Position numbers and translations under genes: made by a program
Source: Streptomyces cellulosae
Lineage (GTDB): Bacteria > Actinomycetota > Actinomycetes > Streptomycetales > Streptomycetaceae
DNA: 35,149 nucleotides
Direction: 5' to 3'
Assembly (NCBI GenBank): GCA_014655195.1
Contig: BNBH01000007.1
Location: 1-35,149, forward strand
Notes under the pieces: generated by a model
The model's database searches: none
Seen by the model: only the letters and a program-made list of their open reading frames with translations
What the model was told of the DNA's origin: nothing
In this document: positions 16,431-25,015 of the stretch, piece after piece
Layout of the letters: the number at the start of each line of letters is the position of its first letter
Position numbering within the stretch: the stretch's first letter is position 1

Positions 16431-16832
16431 TTACTTGGTGAGGTGCTGGGGGCCGAAGGCCTGGGGCAGCATCTCGGACAGGGTCAGGATGCCCTCGGGC
16501 GTCTCCAGCAGCAGTCCGGGTCCGCCGAACTCGTACAGCAGCTGACGGCAGCGGCCGCACGGGACGAGGATCTCGCCGCCGCCGTCCACGCACGTGAAGT
16601 GCGTGAGCCGGCCGCCCCCGGTGCGCTGCAGCTCCGAGACCAGTCCGCACTCGGCGCACAGGCCCAGTCCGTACGAGGCGTTCTCGACGTTGCAGCCGGT
16701 GACCGTGCGTCCGTCGTCGACCCGGGCCGCGACGCCGACCGGGTACCCCGAGTAGGGGGCGTAGGCGCAGGACATCGCGTCCCGCGCCGCCGCACGCAGG
16801 GCGTCCCAGTCGACGTCGACGGCCGCGGTCAC
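16431..16832 (-). CDS. cdd: Cytidine deaminase
   Basis: A 133-residue zinc enzyme of the homotetrameric type that converts cytidine and deoxycytidine to uridine and deoxyuridine. Motifs: AYAPYSGYPVGVAA (substrate loop), TGCNVENASYGLGLCAECGLVSEL with the C-A-E catalytic centre, and LVPCGRCRQLLYEFG with the two further zinc cysteines. The GTG at 16832 overlaps the permease stop as GTGA, showing translational coupling with the nucleoside transporter. Together with thymidine phosphorylase it forms the route from imported cytidine/deoxycytidine to uracil. All ligands are intact and the length is normal. Confidence 0.95.
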   Translation of the reverse strand: MTAAVDVDWDALRAAARDAMSCAYAPYSGYPVGVAARVDDGRTVTGCNVENASYGLGLCAECGLVSELQRTGGGRLTHFTCVDGGGEILVPCGRCRQLLYEFGGPGLLLETPEGILTLSEMLPQAFGPQHLTK

Positions 16833-18103
16833 TTGCCCTGCCCCTTCCGGTACGGCATGCCGTCCGCCTTGGGCATGCGCAGCCGCTGGGCGGAGAGGGC
16901 GAGGACGACCAGGGTGACGACGTACGGGGTGGCGGCGACGACCTGGCTCGGGACCTCGTTGGTGCCGGCGTACCAGGCGAACACGAGGGCGCCGACCACG
17001 AAGGTGACGGCCGCCTGGACGTACTTCTTGCGGATCGCCAGCCAGATCGCGCCGATGACCAGCAGCAGCGCGCCGAGCAGCAGCAGGGCGTGCACGTTGG
17101 TGGAGCCGCCGCGCAGGTTGAGGCTGTCGGTGTAGCCGAAGAGGCCGGCGCCGATGGCGAGGCCGCCCGGCATCCAGTTGCCGAAGATCATCGCTGCGAG
17201 GCCGATGTAGCCGCGGCCGCTGGTCTGGCCCTCCAGGTAGAACGGGTTGGCCACGATGGACAGGAAGACGCCGCCGAGGCCGGCCAGCCCGCCGGAGATG
17301 ATCACGGCGAGGTACTTGTACTTGTAGACGTTGACGCCGAGGGACTCGGCGGCCACCGGGTTCTCGCCGCAGGACCGCAGCCGCAGCCCGAACGGGGTGC
17401 GCCAGAGGATCCACCAGGTACCGGGGACGAGCGCGACGGCGATCAGGGTCAGCCAGGAGACGTTGGTGACCAGGCCGCCGAGCAGGCCCGCGATGTCCGA
17501 GATGAAGAACCAGCCCTTGGCGTTGAGGTCGCTCAGCCAGTCGGACAGCCCGGGCACGGTGAAGTGGCCGAGGGACTCGACCGCCGGGGACTGCTTGGCG
17601 GACCCGCCCTGGTGGCCCTCGAAGGCGAGGGGGGCCAGGTAGCGGGTGGCGCCGAGGGCGAGGATGTTGATCGCCACACCGGAGACGATGTGGTTGACGT
17701 TGAAGGTGACGGTCACGATGGCGTGCAGCAGGCCGCCGAGGCAGCCGCCGATCAGGCCGACGAGCACGCCGGTCCACGGACCCCACTGGAATCCGGCCCA
17801 GGCGCCGAACCAGGTGCCGAGGATCATCATGCCCTCGAGGCCGATGTTCACCACGCCCGCGCGCTCGGCCCACAGACCGCCGAGACCGGCGAGGCCGATC
17901 GGCACGGCGAGCTGGAGGGCGGTGGACATCTGGCTGACGTTGGTGATGCCGTCGGCGCCGGTGATCAGGCGCACGATCGAGGTCAGCGCCAGGGCTCCGG
18001 CGATGACCAGCAGCAGGACGGGCCAGGACATGCGGCGGCCGGTCGGCGGGGCGTGCTCCAGCGACGGCTGGTTGACGTCGGTCGCTGTGGTCGGAGCGGT
18101 CAT
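16829..18103 (-). CDS. Nucleoside ABC transporter permease (second subunit)
   Basis: A 424-residue inner-membrane permease of the branched-chain-amino-acid/nucleoside type (YufQ/NupQ-like). A 25-residue hydrophilic N-terminus precedes about ten membrane helices. The family segments LGGLWAERAGVVNIGLEGMMILG, VNHIVSGVAINILALG, RTPFGLRLRSCGENPVAAESLGVNV (the coupling loop that contacts the ATPase) and FLSIVANPFYLEGQTSGRGYIGLAAMIFGNWMP are all present. The C-terminus, about 70 residues after the core, has two more helices. The start overlaps the preceding permease stop by ATGA and its own stop overlaps cdd by GTGA. It works with the permease at 18100 and the ATPase at 19224. Confidence 0.93.
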   Translation of the reverse strand: MTAPTTATDVNQPSLEHAPPTGRRMSWPVLLLVIAGALALTSIVRLITGADGITNVSQMSTALQLAVPIGLAGLGGLWAERAGVVNIGLEGMMILGTWFGAWAGFQWGPWTGVLVGLIGGCLGGLLHAIVTVTFNVNHIVSGVAINILALGATRYLAPLAFEGHQGGSAKQSPAVESLGHFTVPGLSDWLSDLNAKGWFFISDIAGLLGGLVTNVSWLTLIAVALVPGTWWILWRTPFGLRLRSCGENPVAAESLGVNVYKYKYLAVIISGGLAGLGGVFLSIVANPFYLEGQTSGRGYIGLAAMIFGNWMPGGLAIGAGLFGYTDSLNLRGGSTNVHALLLLGALLLVIGAIWLAIRKKYVQAAVTFVVGALVFAWYAGTNEVPSQVVAATPYVVTLVVLALSAQRLRMPKADGMPYRKGQGK

Positions 18104-19224
18104 CGGCCGGCCACCTCCTTCGTGGTGTTGTTGTCGGCGCCCAGGACGTGTCCCGCGGCGAGTTCGGCGCCGACCCGGCGCTGCTGACGGCGCAGGCCCC
18201 ACTCGCGGACGGCCTCGTAGGAGACGACCACCGAGAGGACGATCAGGCCCTGCATGATGACCGCGATCTCCTTGTCGTAGCCGTGGAAGTCCAGCTCGGG
18301 CGACGCCTTGTCGAGCCAGGCCCACAGCAGGGCGGCGAAGACGATCCCGACCGGGCTGTTGCGGCCGAGCAGGGCGATGCCGATGCCGAGGAAGCCGATG
18401 CCGGTGGGGAAGTTCAGGTTGTACGTGTGGGAGTCGCCGAGCAGGATCGGCAGGCCCGCGAGGCCGGCGATGGCGCCGGAGAGCAGCATGGCGGTGAGGA
18501 CCATGCGCTTGGGGTCGACGCCGCTGGCGGCCGCGGCCGACTGGGACGCGCCGGAGGCGCGCAGGTCGAAGCCGAAGCGGGTGCGGTTGAGGACGACCCA
18601 GTAGCCGATGCCGAGCAGGACGGCGAGGATCACCAGGCCGTAGATCTCACCGGACTCGCCGAGGTCGATGCCGGGGATCCAGCCGGACTCGTACATCTCG
18701 CCGGTGGTGCTGTTGTTGCCGATCTTGACGCCGAAGACGTCCGGCTTCCACATGTACACGATCAGCGAGGTGGCGATCGCGTTCAGCATGATCGTCGCGA
18801 CGACCTCGCTGACGCCGCGGGTGACCTTGAGGACGCCGGCGATGCCGGCCCAGAAGGCGCCGGTGCACACGGCGGTCAGCAGCAGCAGCGGCACCTGGAG
18901 GAACGCCGGCAGGTCGGCGTGCGCGCCGACGATGGCGGCCATCATCGCGCCGAGCTGGTACTGGCCGTCGACGCCGATGTTGAACAGGTTCATCCGGAAG
19001 CCGATGGCCACCGCCAGGGCCGCGATGTAGTACATCGAGGCCTGGTTGAGGATCAGCACCTGGACGTCCGAGTACCCGGCCTGCTCGAACATGAGGGCGA
19101 ACGGCTCGACGGGGTTCTTGCCGGAGGCGACCAGCACGATCGCGCTCAGCACGAAGGCCACGGCGAGCGCGATGACCGGGCCGGCCACGGCGAGGAGCAC
19201 GCGCTCCTTGTCGAACTTCTTCAT
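18100..19224 (-). CDS. Nucleoside ABC transporter permease (first subunit)
   Basis: A 374-residue permease of the YufP/NupP type. MKKFDKERVLLAVAGPVIALAVAF opens the first helix. Family features: ALAVAIGFRMNLFNIGVDGQYQLGAMMAAI, TRGVSEVVATIMLNAIATSLIVYM, the ATPase-coupling loop LNRTRFGFDLRASGASQSAAAASGVDPKRMV, and FPTGIGFLGIGIALLGRNSPVGIVFAALLWAWLD. The C-terminal 35 residues are hydrophilic and likely cytoplasmic. ATG 19224 shares one base with the ATPase stop (TGATG), so the two are coupled. It forms the membrane channel with the permease at 16829. Confidence 0.93.
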   Translation of the reverse strand: MKKFDKERVLLAVAGPVIALAVAFVLSAIVLVASGKNPVEPFALMFEQAGYSDVQVLILNQASMYYIAALAVAIGFRMNLFNIGVDGQYQLGAMMAAIVGAHADLPAFLQVPLLLLTAVCTGAFWAGIAGVLKVTRGVSEVVATIMLNAIATSLIVYMWKPDVFGVKIGNNSTTGEMYESGWIPGIDLGESGEIYGLVILAVLLGIGYWVVLNRTRFGFDLRASGASQSAAAASGVDPKRMVLTAMLLSGAIAGLAGLPILLGDSHTYNLNFPTGIGFLGIGIALLGRNSPVGIVFAALLWAWLDKASPELDFHGYDKEIAVIMQGLIVLSVVVSYEAVREWGLRRQQRRVGAELAAGHVLGADNNTTKEVAGR

Positions 19225-20804
19225 CAGCGGGCCTCGTCTTCCGGAGACTCGGGCGACTTGGACACGTCGGCCTGGGTCTCGGCAGGGGTCTCTTCGTGTT
19301 CGAGGTGGCCCTCGGCGGCGCCGGTCATGGCGGTGCCGAGTTCCTCCGGGGTGATGGTGGCCGGGTCGGCGTCGGCGACCAGCTTGCCGTCGTAGATCAC
19401 GCGGAGGGTGTCGGACAGGCCGATCAGCTCGTCCAGGTCGGCGGAGATCAGCAGCACGGCCAGGCCCTCGCGGCGGGCCTCGCGGATGTGGTCCCAGATC
19501 GCGGCCTGCGCGCCGACGTCCACACCGCGGGTGGGGTGGGCGGCGATCAGGAAGCGCGGCTTGTGGCTCATCTCGCGGCCGACGATCAGCTTCTGCTGGT
19601 TGCCGCCGGACAGGGAGGCCGCGGTGACGTCGATGCCGGGAGTGCGGACGTCGTACTGCTCGACGATCCGGCGGGTGTCCTCCTGGGCGGCCTTCGGGTC
19701 CAGCCAGACGCCCTTGGCGTTGGGCCTCTCGGTGACGTGGCCGAGGATGCGGTTCTCCCAGAGGGGCGCCTCGAGCAGCAGGCCGTGGCGGTGGCGGTCC
19801 TCGGGGATGTAGCCGATGCCCTCCACGCGGCGCTTGCGGGTGGGCCAGGCGGTGATCTCCTCGTCGGCCAGCCGGATGACGCCGGAGTCGGCGTGGCGCA
19901 GACCGATGAGGGCGTCGACCAGTTCGGTCTGGCCGTTGCCCTCGACGCCGGCGATGCCCAGGACCTCGCCCTCGTGGATGGTGAAGGAGATGTCGTCCAG
20001 GAGGGCCTTGCCGCCGGGGGCGGCCAGGCGCAGCTTGTCGACGGTGATGACGGGCCGGTCGGTGACCGTGGACTCGGCCGTCTCCGGGGTGGGCAGCTCG
20101 CTGCCGACCATCAGCTCGGCCAGCTGGCGCGGGGTGGTCTCGGAGGGCACGGCGGTGCCGACCGTGGTGCCGCGGCGGATGACGGTGATGTCGTCGGCGA
20201 CGGACAGCACCTCGCCCAGCTTGTGCGAGATGAAGATGACGGACAGGCCCTCGGCCTTCAGCTCGCGCAGGTTGTCGAAGAGCGCGTCGACCTCCTGCGG
20301 GACCAGCACGGCGGTCGGCTCGTCGAGGATCAGGGTGGTGGCGCCGCGGTAGAGGACCTTGAGGATCTCCACGCGCTGGCGGGCGGCGACGCCCAGCTCC
20401 TCGACCAGGACGTCGGGGCGCACCTCCAGGCCGTAGCGCTCGGACAGCTCCTTGATGCGGCGGCGGGCCTTGCCGCCGATGCCGTGGAGCTTCTCGCTGC
20501 CGAGGACGACGTTCTCGAGGACGGTGAGGTTGTCGGCCAGCATGAAGTGCTGGTGCACCATGCCGATGCCGCGCGCGATGGCGTCGGCGGGCGAGGAGAA
20601 GTTCACCTGTTCTCCGTCGACCGTGATGGTGCCCTCGTCCGGCTTCTGCATGCCGTAGAGGATCTTCATCAGGGTCGACTTGCCGGCGCCGTTCTCGCCG
20701 ACGAGGGCGTGGACGGTGCCCTTGCGGACGGTCAGGTGGATGTCGTGGTTGGCGACGACACCGGGGAAGCGCTTGGTGATCCCGGCGAGCTCCACGGCGG
20801 TCAC
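19224..20804 (-). CDS. Nucleoside ABC transporter ATPase with two ABC domains
   Basis: A cytoplasmic double ATPase of the sugar/nucleoside class (RbsA/YufO-like). Domain 1 has ELAGITKRFPGVVAN, Walker A GENGAGKS (about 36-43), Q loop MVHQHFMLADNLTV, a degenerate signature LGVAARQRVEILK and Walker B TLILDEPTAVL. Domain 2 has the family-typical altered Walker A GVEGNGQTE, signature LSGGNQQKLIVGRE, and FLIAAHPTRGVDVGA. It powers the two permeases encoded just downstream. Start uncertain: GTG 20804 is the first conventional codon at the conserved domain but has a weak ribosome site. Codon usage looks coding back to about 20852, where AGGAG stands 8 nt before an ATC. An ATG at 20906 would put the palindrome at 20881 inside the gene. 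Confidence 0.92.
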   Translation of the reverse strand: MTAVELAGITKRFPGVVANHDIHLTVRKGTVHALVGENGAGKSTLMKILYGMQKPDEGTITVDGEQVNFSSPADAIARGIGMVHQHFMLADNLTVLENVVLGSEKLHGIGGKARRRIKELSERYGLEVRPDVLVEELGVAARQRVEILKVLYRGATTLILDEPTAVLVPQEVDALFDNLRELKAEGLSVIFISHKLGEVLSVADDITVIRRGTTVGTAVPSETTPRQLAELMVGSELPTPETAESTVTDRPVITVDKLRLAAPGGKALLDDISFTIHEGEVLGIAGVEGNGQTELVDALIGLRHADSGVIRLADEEITAWPTRKRRVEGIGYIPEDRHRHGLLLEAPLWENRILGHVTERPNAKGVWLDPKAAQEDTRRIVEQYDVRTPGIDVTAASLSGGNQQKLIVGREMSHKPRFLIAAHPTRGVDVGAQAAIWDHIREARREGLAVLLISADLDELIGLSDTLRVIYDGKLVADADPATITPEELGTAMTGAAEGHLEHEETPAETQADVSKSPESPEDEAR

Positions 20805-20879
20805 CGTCTTGTGGACCGCCGCTCCGGCCGGAGGGCTGCTGGACGCGTTGATGACGCACTCTCCTGGGGACGGGGGCCG

Positions 20880-20893
20880 TCTACGCGCGTAGC
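20880..20893. promoter_or_regulatory. Palindromic operator-like site before the ABC transporter operon
   Basis: CTACGCGCGTAG (20881-20892) is identical to the site before add. It lies between the terminator of the upstream lipoprotein gene (20929-20967) and the AGGAG at 20861-20865 that precedes the ATPase gene, the expected place for an operator of the transporter-cdd-deoA operon. Confidence 0.7.
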
Positions 20894-20928
20894 GCCCCTT
20901 CGGCATACAAAGGGGTGGCACACCTGAC

Positions 20929-20967
20929 CGACGGGGTGCGAGGAGCCAGGCTCCTCGCACCCCGTCG
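20929..20967. terminator. Terminator after the first BMP lipoprotein gene
   Basis: A 39-nt perfect inverted repeat with 19-bp arms centred on 20948, located 36 nt beyond the lipoprotein stop at 21003. Its position means the ATPase-permease operon needs its own promoter, which agrees with the operator-like palindrome at 20881. Confidence 0.9.
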
Positions 20968-21002
20968 AGCGGTCGCGACCCCGCGGTGGTTCAGGGTGTG
21001 AC

Positions 21003-22052
21003 TCAGCTCGACTTGACCTTGATCTCGCCGCTGATGATCTTCTCCTTGGCCGTCTCGATGGCTTCCTGGAGCTCGGCGTCGTCCGCGAACTTCGGGTTGG
21101 AGTTCGACAGGCTCACCTCACCCGTCTTGAGATCGCCCTTGACGATACCGGTCGCGGGCTTGCCGTCCTCGACCGACTTCGCCAGGTTGTAGACCGCCTT
21201 GGCGACGTCCTTCATCGCCGAGGTCAGGATCGAGTCCTTGAACTTGACGAGGGCTTCCTGCTTGTACTGGTCGGAGTCGACACCGATCGCCCACACCTTG
21301 TTGGCGGCGGCGGCCTCGATGACACCCTGACCGGACAGACCGGCGGCCGCGTACACGACGTCGGCCTTCTTCTCGATCTGGCCCTCGGCGGCGCTCTTGC
21401 CCTTGTCGGGGCTGGAGAAGCCGCCCTCCTCCGCGGTCTGCGTGAGGAACTGGGAGATGACCTTGACCTTGGGGTCGGTGTCCTTGACGCCCTGCTCGAA
21501 GCCGGCGCGGAACTTGTGGATCAGCGGGATGTCCACACCGCCCACGAAGCCGACGACGTCGGTCTTGGTGCTCTTGGCGGCGGCGACACCGGCCAGGTAG
21601 GAGGCCTGCTCCTCGGAGAACACCAGGTCGGCGACGTTGTCCGCCTCGACGGTGGCGTCGTCGACGATGCCGAAGGTGGTGTCGGGGAACTTCTCCGCGG
21701 CGGCCTTCACGGCGGACGCGTAGGCATAGCCGACGCCGACGATCGGGTTGTAGCCCTGCTTCGCCAGCGAGACGAGGCGCTGTTCCTTGTCGGCGTCGGT
21801 CTCACCGTCGGTGGGCTCGACGTCGGCCGTCTCGTAGCCGAACTCCTTCTTCGCCTTCTCCAGGCCCGCGTACGCGGCGTCGTTGAAGGACTGGTCGCCC
21901 TTGCCGCCGACGTCGTACGCGATGGCGAGGCCCTTGCCCTCCTTCGACTCCGAGGAGCCCGAGGAGGTCGAGGTGCCGCCGCAGGCGGAGAGGGCGAGGG
22001 CCAGGGAGGCGGTCGCTGCGCCTGCGACCGTGATCCGGGAAATCCGGCGCAT
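21003..22052 (-). CDS. BMP-family nucleoside-binding lipoprotein (copy 1)
   Basis: A 349-residue substrate-binding lipoprotein of the basic membrane protein (BmpA/PnrA/Med) family, which binds purine and pyrimidine nucleosides outside the membrane for the ABC permeases. Signal peptide MRRISRITVAGAATASLALAL ends in lipobox LSAC with Cys24. A Ser/Gly/Glu linker is followed by KGLAIAYDVGGKGDQSFNDAAYAGLEKA, GVGYAYASAVKAAAEKFPDT, FGIVDDATVEADNVADLVFSEEQASYLAGVAA and VVGFVGGVDIPLIHKFRAGFEQG, all typical of the family. ATG 22052 has AGGAG at 8 nt. It has its own terminator and an operator-like palindrome at 22118. It is close kin to the gene at 22359, with identical length. Confidence 0.94.
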   Translation of the reverse strand: MRRISRITVAGAATASLALALSACGGTSTSSGSSESKEGKGLAIAYDVGGKGDQSFNDAAYAGLEKAKKEFGYETADVEPTDGETDADKEQRLVSLAKQGYNPIVGVGYAYASAVKAAAEKFPDTTFGIVDDATVEADNVADLVFSEEQASYLAGVAAAKSTKTDVVGFVGGVDIPLIHKFRAGFEQGVKDTDPKVKVISQFLTQTAEEGGFSSPDKGKSAAEGQIEKKADVVYAAAGLSGQGVIEAAAANKVWAIGVDSDQYKQEALVKFKDSILTSAMKDVAKAVYNLAKSVEDGKPATGIVKGDLKTGEVSLSNSNPKFADDAELQEAIETAKEKIISGEIKVKSS

Positions 22053-22117
22053 GTGTGGTGCTCCTAGTCGTACAAGCGCCGGGAACGGTACGGGTACGGC
22101 GCTGGCTTCGCCGCAGA

Positions 22118-22131
22118 TTAACGCGCGTAGA
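22118..22131. promoter_or_regulatory. Palindromic operator-like site before BMP lipoprotein copy 1
   Basis: TTAACGCGCGTAGA differs from the full palindrome TCTACGCGCGTAGA at two bases of one half. It lies 66-79 nt upstream of the lipoprotein start at 22052, a promoter position. The 14-bp sequence is identical to the site at 23462. Confidence 0.65.
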
Positions 22132-22280
22132 CCTGCCTGAAAACCCCTTCTGTCCACCTTGTTATGCGCCCGTGTTCAAGTCGGTTCCGCCTGCCGGGAC
22201 GGGGTGTCGCTGTTCGCGAACGCAGGGTGGCGGTGGGTGAGCGTGAAGCCCGTTCCGGGTGCCGTTTTCCCGGGCGTACG

Positions 22281-22321
22281 ACGAAGCGGGCGGGCGCCAG
22301 GTGCGCGCCCGCCCGCTTCGT
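22281..22321. terminator. Terminator after the second BMP lipoprotein gene
   Basis: Perfect 17-bp arms at 22281-22297 and 22305-22321 surround a 7-nt loop, 38 nt beyond the stop codon at 22359. It separates the two paralogous lipoprotein genes into distinct transcription units. Confidence 0.9.
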
Positions 22322-22358
22322 ACGGGAGGTCGGTGCCGGACCGCGTCCGGCACCCGGA

Positions 22359-23408
22359 TCACTCCGTGTTGACCTTGATGGTGCCGTCGGTGATGCCCTT
22401 CTTGGCCGCGTCCACGGCTTCCTTCAGGCCCGGGATCTCGGCCATCTTGGGGTTGCTGTCGGACAGGCCGACGCCGTTGACCTTGAGGTCGAAGACCTGC
22501 GTGCCGGTGAGCGGCTTGCCGTCCTCGACCGACTTGGTCAGCGTGTAGACCGCGCCGCCGACGTCCTTCAGGGCGGAGGTGAGGATGTAGTCCTTGTAGC
22601 CGGCGAGGGCTTCCTGGTTGTACTGGTCGGAGTCGACGCCGATCGCCCACACCTTGGCCTTGGCCGCGGCCTCGATGACGCCCTGGCCGGAGAGGCCGGC
22701 CGCCTGGTAGATGACGTCCGCGCCCTTCTCGATCTGGCCCTCGGCGGCGGCCTTGCCCTTGTCGGGGCTGGAGAAGCCGCCCTCCTCCGCGGTCTGCGTC
22801 AGGTACTGCGAGACGACCTTGACCTTGGCGTTGGTGTCCTTGACGCCCTGCTCGTAACCGGCCTGGAACTTGTGGATGAGCGGGATGTCCACGCCGCCGA
22901 CGAAGCCGACGGTGTTGCTCTTGGTGGCCTTGGCGGCGGCGACGCCGGCCAGGTAGGAGGCCTGCTCCTCGGCGAAGACCAGGGAGGCGACGTTCTCGCC
23001 CTCGACGACGGAGTCGACGATGCCGAAGGTGGTGTCGGGGTACTTGGCGGCGACGGCCTCCATCGCGGGGCCGTAGGCGAAGCCCACGCCGATGACCGGG
23101 TTGTAGCCCTGGCGGGCCAGCGAGGCCAGGCGCTGCTCCTTGTCCGCGTCGGTCTCGCCCTCGGTGGGCTCGACGTCGGCGGTCTTGAAGCCGAATTCCT
23201 CCTTGGCCTTGGTGAGGCCGGCGAATGCGGCGTCGTTGAAGGACTGGTCGCCCTTGCCGCCGATGTCGTAGGCGATGGCGACGCCGAGGTCGTCCTTGGA
23301 ACCGCCGCTGTCACCGTTGTCACTGCTGGTTCCGCCGCAGGCGGTGGCGGCGAGCGCGAGCGAAGCGACCCCCACCGCTACGCGGGTCAGTTTGGATATC
23401 CGACGCAT
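22359..23408 (-). CDS. BMP-family nucleoside-binding lipoprotein (copy 2)
   Basis: A 349-residue paralogue of the gene at 21003. Signal peptide MRRISKLTRVAVGVASLALA with lipobox ATAC and Cys24, then a Ser/Gly/Asp-rich linker. The binding domain is clear: LGVAIAYDIGGKGDQSFNDAAFAGLTKA, GVGFAYGPAMEAVAAKYPDT, FGIVDSVVEGENVASLVFAEEQASYLAGVAA, VGFVGGVDIPLIHKFQAGYEQG, and VWAIGVDSDQYNQEALAGYKDYILTSALKDV. ATG 23408 is preceded by GGGGAA at 6 nt. The two copies keep the same ligand-pocket segments but differ at several neighbouring residues, so they may prefer different nucleosides while sharing one set of permeases and ATPase. It has its own palindrome (23462) and terminator (22281). Confidence 0.94.
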   Translation of the reverse strand: MRRISKLTRVAVGVASLALAATACGGTSSDNGDSGGSKDDLGVAIAYDIGGKGDQSFNDAAFAGLTKAKEEFGFKTADVEPTEGETDADKEQRLASLARQGYNPVIGVGFAYGPAMEAVAAKYPDTTFGIVDSVVEGENVASLVFAEEQASYLAGVAAAKATKSNTVGFVGGVDIPLIHKFQAGYEQGVKDTNAKVKVVSQYLTQTAEEGGFSSPDKGKAAAEGQIEKGADVIYQAAGLSGQGVIEAAAKAKVWAIGVDSDQYNQEALAGYKDYILTSALKDVGGAVYTLTKSVEDGKPLTGTQVFDLKVNGVGLSDSNPKMAEIPGLKEAVDAAKKGITDGTIKVNTE

Positions 23409-23785
23409 CTGAAGTTCCCCATTCTCCAAAGCCCCGCAGCGGGTGCTCGGTTCGGCGCACATTAACGCGCGTAGACACTCCTGGGAACGGGGTCGAGCGG
23501 GGCCGTTATCCATTCGTGCCGATGGCCGGTTACGCCCTTGTGAACCAGGGGGTCGCAGGGGAGCGAAACGGGCATACGCGTCTGCACGGCCCCCACGCTG
23601 CACCCCCGGGGAGCGGGCCGCAAGCGGAAAGGGCCGGGCGGAGGGGCCCCGGGGGGTGCGACACGAAAGCGCGCCTCCAGGCGCCGTCGGGTGCACACCC
23701 CTCAGGGGCGCGGGGAACCGCGCGCTCCGCCACGGACGGCCGGCCGCGTCCCCGTCGGACACGGCCGGCCTCGCCCGTACGCCGT
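23409..23785. other. 377-nt gap between BMP lipoprotein and amidohydrolase genes
   Basis: It holds the operator-like site at 23462-23475 and a large inverted repeat (arms 23600-23611 and 23647-23659) that could act as terminator for the amidohydrolase gene on its right. It also holds GGGGCGCGGGGAACCGCGCG at 23705-23724, a copy of a dispersed Streptomyces repeat also found at the right end of the window. No convincing gene is present. Confidence 0.6.
23462..23475. promoter_or_regulatory. Palindromic operator-like site before BMP lipoprotein copy 2
   Basis: TTAACGCGCGTAGA, identical over 14 bp to the site at 22118, lies 54-67 nt upstream of the lipoprotein start at 23408. Flanking bases (CGCA before, C after) also match the other lipoprotein promoter in part, as expected for duplicated genes. 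Confidence 0.65.
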
Positions 23786-25015
23786 CTACCGCAGCGCGTC
23801 CAGCAGGGCCGCCGCGGTGAACAGCTCCACGCCGACGGTGATGGCGTGCTCGTCCACGTCGAAGTCGCCCTGGTGCAGGTCGCGCACGATGCGCTCGCCG
23901 GGGGTGCGGACGCCGAGGCGGGCCATGGCGCCGGGGACGCGCTCCAGGTACCAGGAGAAGTCCTCGCCGCCCAGGCTCTGTTCGGTGCCCTCGACGGCCT
24001 CCGTGCCGCGGCGGGCGATCATCGCGTCGCGCAGCAGCTCGGTGGCCCCGGCCTCGTTCACGACCGGCGGGACGCCCCGGACGTAGTTGATCGCCGACTT
24101 GGCGCGGTGCAGATTGGCCACCTCGTCGATGGCCGCGACCACGATGTCCGGGGCCTGCCGCCAGGTCTCCAGGTCCAGGCAGCGGACCGTGCCGGACAGT
24201 TCGGCGTGCTGCGGGATGACGTTGGGCGCGTGGCCGGACTCGACCCGGCCCCAGGTGACGGCGAGGCCGCTGCGGCTGTCGACTCGGCGGCCGACGATCG
24301 CGGGCACGTCGGTGACGACCCGGGCGGCGGCGGTGACCAGGTCGGTGGTCAGGTGCGGGCGGGCGGTGTGGCCGCCGGGGCCCTCCAGGGCGATCTCCAG
24401 CCGGTCGCAGGCGGAGGTGATGGCGCCCTGACGCAGACCGATCCTGCCGGCGTCCACGCGGGGGTCGCAGTGCACGGCGAGGATCCGGCCGACGCCCTCG
24501 AGCGCGCCGTCGGCGATGACGTCGGCGGCGCCGCCGGGCAGCACCTCCTCGGCGGGCTGGAAGATCAGCCGGACCGGGCGGGGCAGCAGGCCCTGGCGGT
24601 GCAGCTCGGCCAGGACCAGGCCGGCGCCGAGCACCACGGTGGTGTGGACGTCGTGACCGCAGGCGTGGGCGCGGTCGGGCACGGTGGACCGGTAGGCGCA
24701 GCCGGCCTTCATGTCGGGGATGGGCAGGGCGTCGATGTCGGCGCGCAGGGCGAGCATGGCGGCGTCGGTGCCGGCCTCCTCGTCCGTCCCGATGTCACAG
24801 ATCACCCCGGTGCCGCTGGAGAGTACGCGGGGGCGCAGGCCCACGCGCTGCAGGCGCTCCTTGATCGCGGCGGTCGTGCGGAACTCCTGGTTGCCCAGCT
24901 CCGGGTGCATGTGGAGGTCTCGCCGGAACGCCACGAGTTCCGCGCGCAGTGCCTCGGGCAGCGCGCCGGGGAGCACCGCTCCCCCGGGGAGATCGATCTC
25001 GGACTCCAGTGACAT
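23786..25015 (-). CDS. M20-family amidohydrolase
   Basis: About 409 residues of the M20 metallopeptidase/amidohydrolase family (IAA-amino-acid hydrolase, hippurate hydrolase and N-acyl-amino-acid deacylase group). Metal-site motifs: RRDLHMHPELGNQE, ALRADIDALPI, AHACGHDVHTTVVLG (Cys and His ligands), IFQPAEEVLPGGA with the catalytic glutamate pair, VHCDPRVDAG, and LGGEDFSWYLERVPGA near the C-terminus. The dimerisation-domain insert (about 180-295) has GPGGHTARPHLTTDLV. It would release an amino acid or amine from an N-acyl compound in the cytoplasm; the substrate is unknown. ATG 25015 is preferred; GTG 25027 is four codons upstream, with no room for a ribosome site. Confidence 0.9.
   Translation of the reverse strand: MSLESEIDLPGGAVLPGALPEALRAELVAFRRDLHMHPELGNQEFRTTAAIKERLQRVGLRPRVLSSGTGVICDIGTDEEAGTDAAMLALRADIDALPIPDMKAGCAYRSTVPDRAHACGHDVHTTVVLGAGLVLAELHRQGLLPRPVRLIFQPAEEVLPGGAADVIADGALEGVGRILAVHCDPRVDAGRIGLRQGAITSACDRLEIALEGPGGHTARPHLTTDLVTAAARVVTDVPAIVGRRVDSRSGLAVTWGRVESGHAPNVIPQHAELSGTVRCLDLETWRQAPDIVVAAIDEVANLHRAKSAINYVRGVPPVVNEAGATELLRDAMIARRGTEAVEGTEQSLGGEDFSWYLERVPGAMARLGVRTPGERIVRDLHQGDFDVDEHAITVGVELFTAAALLDALR

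Noticed and set aside
18100..20859. 919-codon minus-strand frame that seems to fuse a basic protein to the first permease
   Set aside because: The first 540 residues are the out-of-frame shadow of the ABC ATPase, which has intact Walker motifs in its own frame. The permease starts at 19224.
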